A stretch of DNA of 18,445 nt from TMED26 sp002694075 (lineage in GTDB: Bacteria; Pseudomonadota; Alphaproteobacteria; Thalassobaculales; Thalassobaculaceae), in the NCBI GenBank assembly GCA_036160575.1, contig JAYYDT010000106.1:1-18445 (forward strand), given 5' to 3'. The notes below the pieces were generated by a model that saw nothing but the letters and a program-made list of their open reading frames with translations, had not been told where the DNA came from and searched no databases. This document shows positions 1-5,428 of the stretch, one piece after another. The position numbers and the translations under genes were made by a program. How positions within the stretch are numbered: position 1 is the stretch's first letter; each line of letters begins with the position of its first letter.

Positions 1-152
1 CCTTTGCCTCTGGCGCTTTCGAAGACACGACCTTCGAACCGCTCATTACCACCGAGGAAATGGTTGAGGCGATGAAAACAGCGCAACAAATCGCGGGCCG
101 GTACAACACGCCCAACCAAGACGAAATCGACCGCATGTTACTCGAGGAGTGA
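1..152 (+). CDS. GYD-domain-like small protein, copy 1 (3' end only)
   Basis: Only the last 49 codons are inside the window, in the frame that ends with TGA at 150-152. The peptide contains ASGAFEDTTFEPLITTEEM followed by a helix-like stretch and the tail GRYNTPNQDEIDRMLLEE. The segment before the tail resembles the C-terminal half of GYD-domain proteins, which are roughly 100-residue ferredoxin-like proteins of unknown function with a conserved SASGA segment followed by a T/EEM helix. The tail nearly matches those of the two genes at 2530 and 2893, so this is a third family member, separated from the others by a minus-strand pair. The family fits; the function is unknown. The 5' part and the true start are outside the window. 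Confidence 0.75.
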   Translation, partial: FASGAFEDTTFEPLITTEEMVEAMKTAQQIAGRYNTPNQDEIDRMLLEE

Positions 153-263
153 GGGATGCCGGCCGATGTTTTGGGCTGTCATTTCAAAAGACATGACCGC
201 GTCGGTTGACCGCGCCCGGCGCCGCCACCCCGGAGGGCGCACTGGTTTGTGTCGTCGTGCATG

Positions 264-296
264 TCTCCCACGCCACTTTGCGCGCGGCATGGGAGA
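264..296. terminator. Candidate bidirectional terminator hairpin between convergent genes
   Basis: An 11-base stem (264-274 TCTCCCACGCC with 286-296 GGCATGGGAGA, one C.A mismatch) closes an 11-base loop. It lies in the 162-base gap between the plus-strand GYD gene ending at 152 and the minus-strand aldolase-family gene ending at 315, where a shared terminator would be expected. No clear T-run follows on either strand, so Rho-independent action is uncertain. Nothing else is recognised in 153-314. Confidence 0.4.
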
Positions 297-314
297 ATCT
301 TAGCCCGGTCGGCT

Positions 315-1100
315 TTATTGGCGCCAGTCGTCGATGCCCTCACGCTCCAGTTTGCGGATCATCGCCGGCCACTGCATGTTCTTGGCGGCGCTGCCGCCCT
401 TGCCGAAGAGTTTCTTGCCAAGCGCGATGGTATAATCCTGGACTTCTTTCGAAGGCGGCTGCAGTTCGCGGTTCTGGCTCAACATATCGACCTGGTACTG
501 ACAGGCGGCTTCCATGCGGTACATCCAGAAGAACGCCTCGCCGATGGTTTCGCCGACCGTTAACAGGCCGTGGTTGCGCAACACCAGAATATTGCCGCCA
601 CCGAGGCTTTCGACGATTCGCGCGCGCTCGTCATGGTCGAGGGCAACCGACTCGTAATCGTGATATCCAACGAAGCCGAGCAGGGTCAGAGCCTTTTGAT
701 GATAGGGCAGGAGGCCCTCTTTCATGCAAGCGACCGCGTTGCCGGCGCGGGTGTGGGTATGCAGGACGGCGTTCATTTCATGCGACGACATGTGCACCGC
801 GGAGTGGATCGTGAAGCCCGCCGGATTGATCGGATATTCGCTTTCGGTCAGCATATTGCCGTCTTGGTCGACCTTGACCAGCGATGACGCGGTGATTTCC
901 CCAAACAGCATGCCGTAGGGGTTCAATAAGAAATGATCGGTCCCCGGCACACGTAGCGAAATGTGGGTACCGAACAGGTCGCTCCAACCATAGTGGTCGA
1001 CGAGGCGGTAACACGCCGCGAGGTCGCAGCGCGCTTGCCATTCCTCGGCACTGTAATTGTCCGGGACGGGGCCGTGTTTACCGATAGAGGCTGTTGACAT
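315..1100 (-). CDS. Class II aldolase/adducin family protein
   Basis: A 261-residue cytoplasmic protein of the class II aldolase/adducin fold (fuculose-phosphate aldolase type). It shows the zinc-binding HTH motif at residues 114-116 inside AVLHTHTRAG and the third histidine in LRNHGLL (His177). In FucA the catalytic Glu lies 19 residues before the first histidine of the HxH motif; here that place falls on Gly95 in NPAGFTIHSAVH. It therefore probably belongs to the uncharacterised NPAGF-IHSA branch rather than being a standard sugar-phosphate aldolase. I chose the start at 1100 because AAGGA lies 9 bases upstream; an in-frame ATG at 1130 has its purine run directly against the start codon. 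It lies 196 bases downstream of the CmcJ-like gene on the same strand, probably in one transcript. The substrate is unknown. Confidence 0.85.
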   Translation of the reverse strand: MSTASIGKHGPVPDNYSAEEWQARCDLAACYRLVDHYGWSDLFGTHISLRVPGTDHFLLNPYGMLFGEITASSLVKVDQDGNMLTESEYPINPAGFTIHSAVHMSSHEMNAVLHTHTRAGNAVACMKEGLLPYHQKALTLLGFVGYHDYESVALDHDERARIVESLGGGNILVLRNHGLLTVGETIGEAFFWMYRMEAACQYQVDMLSQNRELQPPSKEVQDYTIALGKKLFGKGGSAAKNMQWPAMIRKLEREGIDDWRQ

Positions 1101-1296
1101 TGGCGAGGTTCCTTTCCAAACGGTGGTCATTCCCTTTTTTCATTGAGGCGCAAAAATGGCCGCGTGAAGGTGTCGGTCATGGTCCATTTTTCCTGGCGCG
1201 GCAAAGATGGGTCGGGTCCATAAAAATTTGGCGCTGGCGCCAAAAGTTCAGGGTCGATCCGATCGCCGACCGGCGGCGGTTTTTGGCCAGGAAGGC

Positions 1297-2274
1297 TTAA
1301 TAAATGACGGCGCAGCGCACCTCCATGCTCCAGCGATCCGGGGCGTCCGGCCGCGTGGTGTCGTCCTTGAAGGCGCTATGAAAACTGAACGTGCTGGGCG
1401 CGGCCGGCTGATCGGAATCCGACCGTGCGCCACGCGAGGCCGCCATTTCGCCTGCGCTGTCCCATTGTTTGATCAGCAGCGCCTCATCGCGCGACATCTC
1501 AGGATAGTAAAACCACCGATGGCGCTTATCATGCTTGGCGAAGTAGTTTTCGCCGATGCGATCGGTGTAATGAATTTCAAATACGACCAGGTCTTCCGGT
1601 TTCACCGTCGCGGCATCGCATAAGGCCAGCGGGTTCAGCTCGACCGGTTCGGCGACGATATTGCGCCATAAATTGATGATCGCGAAGCGTCCCGAGGCAA
1701 TCGCCTGCTCGACGTGGTCGGCGTCCAAAAGCGTTTCACCGTCGCCGAGCAGCGGGCGGTAGGTGTCGTTGCTCTTGGGCGCGCCGGCCAATTGGCGCAA
1801 GCGTTCCGGTGCGCTGGTCAGGGTATAATCGCCGTGCACCACATGGGCCGGGCGTTGCACCTCTTGACCGCCGACAATGCGTTTTTTGCTTTTCTTGCCA
1901 GAGGCCGAGCGGATGTTGTGGTCAAAGGCCACCACGACGTTCGCGCCGGTGGCGCCGCGCACAACTTCGACACACGCCGGATAATAGTTTTTCAGAACCA
2001 TCGCGTTGTCGAAAAAATCGAGGCTGGCCGCATCAATCGGCTGGTCGAGGAGCTCGAAGCCATTCGCCGTCAAGGACGGCTTGCGGTATTCCCCACTGGC
2101 CCGGGCATCGGCGATAGGGACCTCATAGGCCGCGAAATCGACGCCGACTGTTGGCGTGTCGCTGCCGTCCACGTCCCGATACATCAAGCATTTCCCATTG
2201 CGAAACAGCGACGACTGGGAGGTGTCGCTCATATATTTAAAGACACCGGAACGTGAATGGTTCGAAGTATGCAT
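1297..2274 (-). CDS. CmcJ/NvfI-family putative Fe(II)/2-oxoglutarate oxygenase
   Basis: A 325-residue protein with the motif set of the CmcJ/NvfI/AsaB/GA4-desaturase family: FDHNIR (117-122), AHVVHGDYT (143-151) with the His147-x-Asp149 metal pair, NLWR (201-204), NPLALCD (214-220), HRWFYYPEM (252-260), a KQWDS segment (269-273), His299 in FSFHSAF, and a final EVR (318-320). Fungal members and the cephamycin protein CmcJ act in secondary metabolism; NvfI is an Fe(II)/2-oxoglutarate enzyme. Bacterial homologues mostly lack assigned substrates. The start at 2274 follows GAGGAGGGG by 4 bases; an upstream in-frame ATG at 2352 has no comparable site. The poorly conserved, Ser-rich 14 residues before MSDTSQ could mean initiation there, but that codon lacks a ribosome site. 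The gene is divergent from the GYD pair across 255 bases. Family confident, reaction unknown. Confidence 0.8.
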   Translation of the reverse strand: MHTSNHSRSGVFKYMSDTSQSSLFRNGKCLMYRDVDGSDTPTVGVDFAAYEVPIADARASGEYRKPSLTANGFELLDQPIDAASLDFFDNAMVLKNYYPACVEVVRGATGANVVVAFDHNIRSASGKKSKKRIVGGQEVQRPAHVVHGDYTLTSAPERLRQLAGAPKSNDTYRPLLGDGETLLDADHVEQAIASGRFAIINLWRNIVAEPVELNPLALCDAATVKPEDLVVFEIHYTDRIGENYFAKHDKRHRWFYYPEMSRDEALLIKQWDSAGEMAASRGARSDSDQPAAPSTFSFHSAFKDDTTRPDAPDRWSMEVRCAVIY

Positions 2275-2393
2275 GATCCCCTCCTCGGGCGCGTTTGATC
2301 CCCGTCTTTGTATCCCCAACGCGACCCTAAAAAGTTTCGGCGCCGCGCGCATAACCGGCGGTCATGCAAACGGGCCTGGATGTGCTGAGTTTC

Positions 2394-2429
2394 ACGTAGT
2401 TTTGATTAGTAGTCTACGTTTCATAGCTT
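2394..2429 (+). promoter_or_regulatory. Candidate promoter with overlapping inverted-repeat operator
   Basis: The arms ACGTAG (2394-2399) and CTACGT (2414-2419) form a perfect 6-base inverted repeat with 14 bases between. A possible sigma70 promoter overlaps it: TTGATT at 2402-2407, a 16-base spacer, and TAGCTT at 2424-2429. The right arm falls between the two boxes, as expected for a repressor site. It lies in the divergent region between the CmcJ-like gene (start 2274) and the GYD pair (start 2530), so it could control either side. The boxes are weak. Confidence 0.3.
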
Positions 2430-2441
2430 AAGCTTAGAAGG

Positions 2442-2469
2442 CCCGGCCGCCGCCACACGGCGGGCCGGG
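2442..2469. other. GC-rich hairpin in the leader of the GYD pair
   Basis: CCCGGCC-GCCG pairs with CGGC-GGGCCGGG, with one bulged base, around an ACAC-containing loop. It lies 61 bases upstream of the 2530 start codon and downstream of the proposed promoter, so it would sit in the 5' untranslated RNA. It has no T-run. The core GCCACACGGCG (2452-2462) recurs exactly at 3884-3894, downstream of the same gene group. Confidence 0.4.
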
Positions 2470-2529
2470 GAGGCCCGGCTAAGTTTTGCCAGGTGTTGAG
2501 GCAGACGAACACAGCGGGAGGCGTGAGAT

Positions 2530-2889
2530 ATGGCAAGGTATTGGGCGCGGCTTCGTTATTCGCCGCAGGCTTTCAAGGGGATGGTCGATGAACCGCACAG
2601 CCGTGAGGTGGAAGTGAGAAAGATGTGCGAAGGGGCCGGCATGGTGCTGCGCGAGGCCGGTTTTTGCGCGGCGACCGGGGAAATCTGTGTGTCCTTCGAC
2701 GGCACCGCCGAACAGGTCGGTGAGATTGAGTTTGCTTGCATGGCCAGTGGCGCGTTCACTGAAATCAACGTATTGGAAATCATGAATTTCGACGAAATGG
2801 TCTCCATGATGACCGGCGCCGGCCGCCTCTTGGGACGATACAACGCCCCCAACCACGACGAAATCGACCGCTTGCTGCTGGAGGAGTGA
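2530..2889 (+). CDS. GYD-domain-like small protein, copy 2
   Basis: A 119-residue soluble protein without signal peptide or membrane segment. It has the GYD-domain layout: an opening strand RYWARLRYSPQAFKGM (3-18), a helix with basic and acidic residues (about 22-42), a middle strand, a second helix around 60-72, then MASGAFTEINVLEI (71-84) and a helix (87-100). It ends in the tail GRYNAPNHDEIDRLLLEE (102-119), which extends beyond what I expect for the ordinary domain. The start follows GGGAGG by about nine bases. The stop is separated from the GTG of the next gene by three bases, so the two are probably translationally coupled. Function unknown; dimeric ferredoxin-like folds of this size are often small-ligand binders or subunits of larger assemblies, which is only a general expectation. 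Confidence 0.8.
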   Translation: MARYWARLRYSPQAFKGMVDEPHSREVEVRKMCEGAGMVLREAGFCAATGEICVSFDGTAEQVGEIEFACMASGAFTEINVLEIMNFDEMVSMMTGAGRLLGRYNAPNHDEIDRLLLEE

Positions 2890-2892
2890 GGG

Positions 2893-3255
2893 GTGGCACT
2901 GATCATTTTGCGCTCACGGTTCAATGAGGCGGCGCGGCGCGCCATAGGGCAACCTGGCGCGGGCCAAAAACGTGTCGAGATTTTCCGGGATTTATGTACC
3001 GAGCTTGGCTTTGAGACCATCGATGGCGGCCGGTCGACCACCGGCGAGGCGGTCAATATTCTGCGCGGACCGGCGGACAAAATTGTTCTCCTGCAGCGGG
3101 TGATGGATCAAACCGGCGGCTATGATGAAATAAGTGCCGAGATTATCGATCCATGGCAGACGGTCGCGGCGACCGCGGCGGAAGCGTCACGCCTCGGTCG
3201 GCGGTTCACACCCCCGGACCAGGACGAAATCGACCGCATGTTGCTGGAGGACTGA
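2893..3255 (+). CDS. Divergent GYD-like small protein, copy 3
   Basis: A 120-residue protein starting with GTG three bases after the stop of copy 2; the GAGGAGTGAGGG spanning that stop supplies the ribosome binding site. The body is strongly diverged from copies 1 and 2 (an MALIILRSRF opening, a GQKRVEIFRDLCTELGFETIDG helix/strand split around 24-45, and an ASGA-like position replaced by QTGGYDE at 73-79). Its end, GRRFTPPDQDEIDRMLLED (102-120), is again the shared tail, one residue longer than in the other copies. The 15 bases encoding DEIDR are identical in all three genes. I assign it to the same family from tail, length, position and predicted layout rather than from strong body similarity. 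The AllA-family gene begins 13 bases downstream, indicating one operon. Function unknown. Confidence 0.72.
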   Translation: MALIILRSRFNEAARRAIGQPGAGQKRVEIFRDLCTELGFETIDGGRSTTGEAVNILRGPADKIVLLQRVMDQTGGYDEISAEIIDPWQTVAATAAEASRLGRRFTPPDQDEIDRMLLED

Positions 3256-3268
3256 AAGGGAAATGGGA

Positions 3269-3832
3269 ATGGCGAAGAAAATTGCGCTCAAAATTGAGGA
3301 AATGACGGCGGCGACCTTCGCGCCTTTCGGCGAAGTTTGGGCCGCCCGGGACATGCCGCCCGATCGGCGGATCATGCGAAAGACGGATTTTGCGTGCGAT
3401 GGCGACACCAGCGTATCGGTCATTTGGCAGCCGAAAGCGCCGTGCACCTTTAGCGAAGTTGAGCGGCATTTCGGCGTCACCCAAGGCTTCGTGCAGTTGT
3501 CGGGTGGGGCCTCGGTTGTTTGCGTCGCCCCGCCAAGCGCGACCGATGACCCGGCGGATGTCCCCGCGCCCGAAAGCGTGCGGGCGTTTTTGATCAACCC
3601 GGGCATGGGCTATGCGTTCAAGCGTGGGACCTGGCACTCTCTTAACCGCTTTGTGATTGAGGGCGACGGGGCGACTTTCCTGATCATCAATTCCGAGCCC
3701 AATCCAACTCATATGATCGATTATCAAACCGGGGCGATTTCGGTCTTTAGCGACTTGGACAATTGCGAACCTGTCACGTCATCGCACGCCACGCCTTTCG
3801 ACGCGGTGTTCGAACTGGACTTGAAAACCTAG
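3269..3832 (+). CDS. AllA (ureidoglycolate lyase) family protein
   Basis: A 187-residue cupin-fold protein resembling ureidoglycolate lyase, which releases urea and glyoxylate from ureidoglycolate in purine breakdown. Evidence is the FAPFGEV opening (17-23), EVERHFGVTQGFVQLSG (63-79) matching the ERH...Q.F..L.G motif, and GYAFKRGTWHSL (114-125), the usual G...GTWH segment. It is somewhat longer than E. coli AllA (about 160 residues), with an additional C-terminal stretch. No allantoinase, allantoate hydrolase, urease or permease gene is in the window, so a role in allantoin use is doubtful; many family members probably act on other substrates. I chose the ATG at 3269 because GAAAGGGA lies at a proper distance; the ATG at 3263 is too close. 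It is the third gene of the GYD transcript. Confidence 0.75.
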   Translation: MAKKIALKIEEMTAATFAPFGEVWAARDMPPDRRIMRKTDFACDGDTSVSVIWQPKAPCTFSEVERHFGVTQGFVQLSGGASVVCVAPPSATDDPADVPAPESVRAFLINPGMGYAFKRGTWHSLNRFVIEGDGATFLIINSEPNPTHMIDYQTGAISVFSDLDNCEPVTSSHATPFDAVFELDLKT

Positions 3833-4110
3833 CTTGTCCGGCGGTCGGCCATACGGCCCGGTGGCGGGAGCGCCGTGGTGCCGGCCACACGGCGTCGACG
3901 CGCCTTGGTGACGTTAGCGATGACGGTCAGCCCGTCAGCTTTTGCCAATTAAGGGGCAGGCCCGCCTTAACCGCCGCGCGTGTCGGTCGAAAATCCCTCG
4001 GAATCGTGGGAGCGCGGCTGCAAAAGCTCAATCGCGTGTCGACGCCAGGGGTTTGTCAACCGGCCCACACACCCCATGATGCCGCCAGGTCATATTTTTA
4101 GGAGGCAGTG
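3833..4110 (+). other. Intergenic region with two hairpins and an inverted repeat
   Basis: No convincing gene in these 278 bases. Just after the AllA-family stop are GGCC-ATAC-GGCC at 3847-3858 and a 7-base stem CGCCGTG (3871-3877) / CACGGCG (3888-3894), possible 3' end structures for the GYD-AllA transcript but without a T-run. Further on, TTAAGG (3949-3954) and CCTTAA (3965-3970) form an inverted repeat with 10 bases between, a candidate operator or promoter element for the next group. Confidence 0.4.
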
Positions 4111-4431
4111 ATGGTGAAGGTTGCGCGCGTTGTATCGGTGGAATTCAATTCTCCGGCGGAAAAACGGAAAACATTGAAGGAATATCGGGCCCGCCTTGCC
4201 GAATTCGCACCGGGGATCGAGCTTTTGATCGCGGTCAACACCAGTGACACCGAGGTGTTGGCGATCCAAGTCTATCCCGACAGCGATACGCTCGAGCGCG
4301 CCAAAGAGCTTAATGAGCAATTTCAAGAAACCATTGGGGCGGCGGCCATTCGGGACCGAATTGGCTATGAGGGCGATGTCGATTTTTGGTTTCAAGAGAT
4401 CAAATACTTTGGCCCGGACGCGGTCGCGTGA
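4111..4431 (+). CDS. Small protein, possible dimeric alpha/beta-barrel (ABM-like) fold
   Basis: A 106-residue soluble protein that I do not recognise as a named family. Alternating strands and helices suggest a ferredoxin-like/ABM fold: strand KVARVVSVEFN (3-13), helix SPAEKRKTLKEYRARLAEF, strand ELLIAVNTSDTEVLAIQVYP, helix SDTLERAKELNEQFQETIG, and an acidic end with DFWFQEIKYFG. The start is supported by AGGAGG five bases before the ATG at 4111; a GTG at 4108 is also in frame. A 28-codon ORF and a methyltransferase follow on the same strand with small gaps, so they are probably cotranscribed. An attached domain, a cofactor site or catalytic residues cannot be seen. It could be a monooxygenase-type or heme-degrading small protein, but nothing in the sequence shows this. 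Confidence 0.65.
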   Translation: MVKVARVVSVEFNSPAEKRKTLKEYRARLAEFAPGIELLIAVNTSDTEVLAIQVYPDSDTLERAKELNEQFQETIGAAAIRDRIGYEGDVDFWFQEIKYFGPDAVA

Positions 4432-4441
4432 GGAGGCGAGG

Positions 4442-4528
4442 ATGATATATTTTGGGGCGCAACCGACGATCCGCGTGGTCGGCCCCGATGCCGATAACCC
4501 GCCGGCCCATGGAATGACGGCGCCGTGA
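4442..4528 (+). CDS. Putative 28-residue leader/small protein upstream of methyltransferase
   Basis: A 28-codon ORF (MIYFGAQPTIRVV... to ...AHGMTAP) begins ten bases after the preceding stop, behind a strong GGAGGCGAGG site. Its TGA (4526-4528) overlaps the GTG start (4525-4527) of the methyltransferase as GTGA, the usual geometry for translational coupling. The methyltransferase has no comparable ribosome binding site of its own. The peptide has no signal or membrane character. It may be a translated leader rather than a functional protein, or mark a frameshift extending the methyltransferase; the reading frames differ by one base. Confidence 0.45.
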   Translation: MIYFGAQPTIRVVGPDADNPPAHGMTAP

Positions 4529-5325
4529 GCGGGCGGCCACCCACCCCAGAGGGGGGGATATCCGCCGCCGCGGTGGCCGATTTGCTGGACCTTTTGTTCA
4601 CGGATTTGCCGCGCCAAGGCCCGGGGTCGACCGACGCCACCCGGGCTGCCTTGGCCGTCGTCGCGGACCTGCCGGCGGCGCCGCGGGTGGTGGATTTTGG
4701 ATGTGGCACTGGGGCGCAAACCTTGGTTTTAGCGGAACAGCTTAAAACCCGCATCCGGGCGGTCGATCATTATCCACCGTTTTTGCGACGCTTGACCGAG
4801 AACGCGCGGCGCGCCGGCCTCAGCCGTTTTGTCCAAACCGCGCGCGGCGACATGGCGCGGCTCTCTTTCGGCGCGGCCGGCATGGATCTGATTTGGTGCG
4901 AAGGCGCGGCCTACGCCATCGGTTTCGAGGCCGCGTTGGCACGGTGGCGCGATCTCTTGCGGCCGGGTGGTTGGTTGGTGATCAGCGAATGCCATTGGCT
5001 GACCGGCGACCCGCCGCCGGCGGCCAAGCGGTTCTGGGCCGGCGCCTATCCGGCGATGACCTTGGTCGAGACGGCGCGGCAAACCGCCCGTGCCGCCGGC
5101 TATCAGATCTTCGATACCCAATTGTTGCCGCCGGCGGCCTGGTGGGACACGTATTACACGCCCCTAAGCGCCCGCCTCGCGGCGCTCAAGGCCGAGGCCG
5201 GCGGGCCGGGGCGCGCCGCGCTCCGGGCGATGATCAGCGATCTTGAGCGTGAGATTGAGATCCGCGCGCAGTATCCGGAAAGCTATGGGTATGTGTTCCA
5301 TATCCTCAGACGCGACGACGCGTAG
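4525..5325 (+). CDS. Class I SAM-dependent methyltransferase
   Basis: A 266-residue cytoplasmic enzyme with a Rossmann-type SAM site: motif I VVDFGCGTGAQT (55-66), the acidic end of the second strand in RAVDHYP (Asp81), a GDMARLSF segment matching the adenine-contact region, and the fourth strand DLIWCEGAAY, followed by LRPGGWLVISE. The C-terminal half carries a WWDTYY segment that could contact the substrate. The substrate cannot be deduced; the general type resembles small-molecule methyltransferases (UbiE/COQ5-like fold). The start is a GTG overlapping the stop of the 28-codon ORF. It is the last gene of this plus-strand group, and no gene on the opposite strand interrupts it before the convergent EF-hand gene 103 bases downstream. 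Confidence 0.88.
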   Translation: MSGRPPTPEGGISAAAVADLLDLLFTDLPRQGPGSTDATRAALAVVADLPAAPRVVDFGCGTGAQTLVLAEQLKTRIRAVDHYPPFLRRLTENARRAGLSRFVQTARGDMARLSFGAAGMDLIWCEGAAYAIGFEAALARWRDLLRPGGWLVISECHWLTGDPPPAAKRFWAGAYPAMTLVETARQTARAAGYQIFDTQLLPPAAWWDTYYTPLSARLAALKAEAGGPGRAALRAMISDLEREIEIRAQYPESYGYVFHILRRDDA

Positions 5326-5428
5326 GGCGCGCCGCTCGACCCATCGCCGCGCGACGCATCTTCGGTCGCCGTCGCCACCGCCTTGGCGGTTCGAAGGACG
5401 TGCCGGCGGCCGGACGCGAGCTGTTGGC

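Noticed and set aside
2893..3832. Purine/allantoin degradation operon
   Set aside because: Only an AllA-family gene is present; no allantoinase, allantoate hydrolase, urease or transporter accompanies it.
3763..4101. Possible 112-codon gene between the AllA-family gene and the small alpha/beta gene
   Set aside because: It overlaps the AllA-family 3' end, has no ribosome site, an Arg/Gly/Thr-rich unstructured peptide, and crosses two hairpins.
5377..5390. ACCGCC-TT-GGCGGT as a terminator after the methyltransferase
   Set aside because: Stem of only six pairs with a two-base loop and no T-run; such repeats are expected by chance at this GC content.
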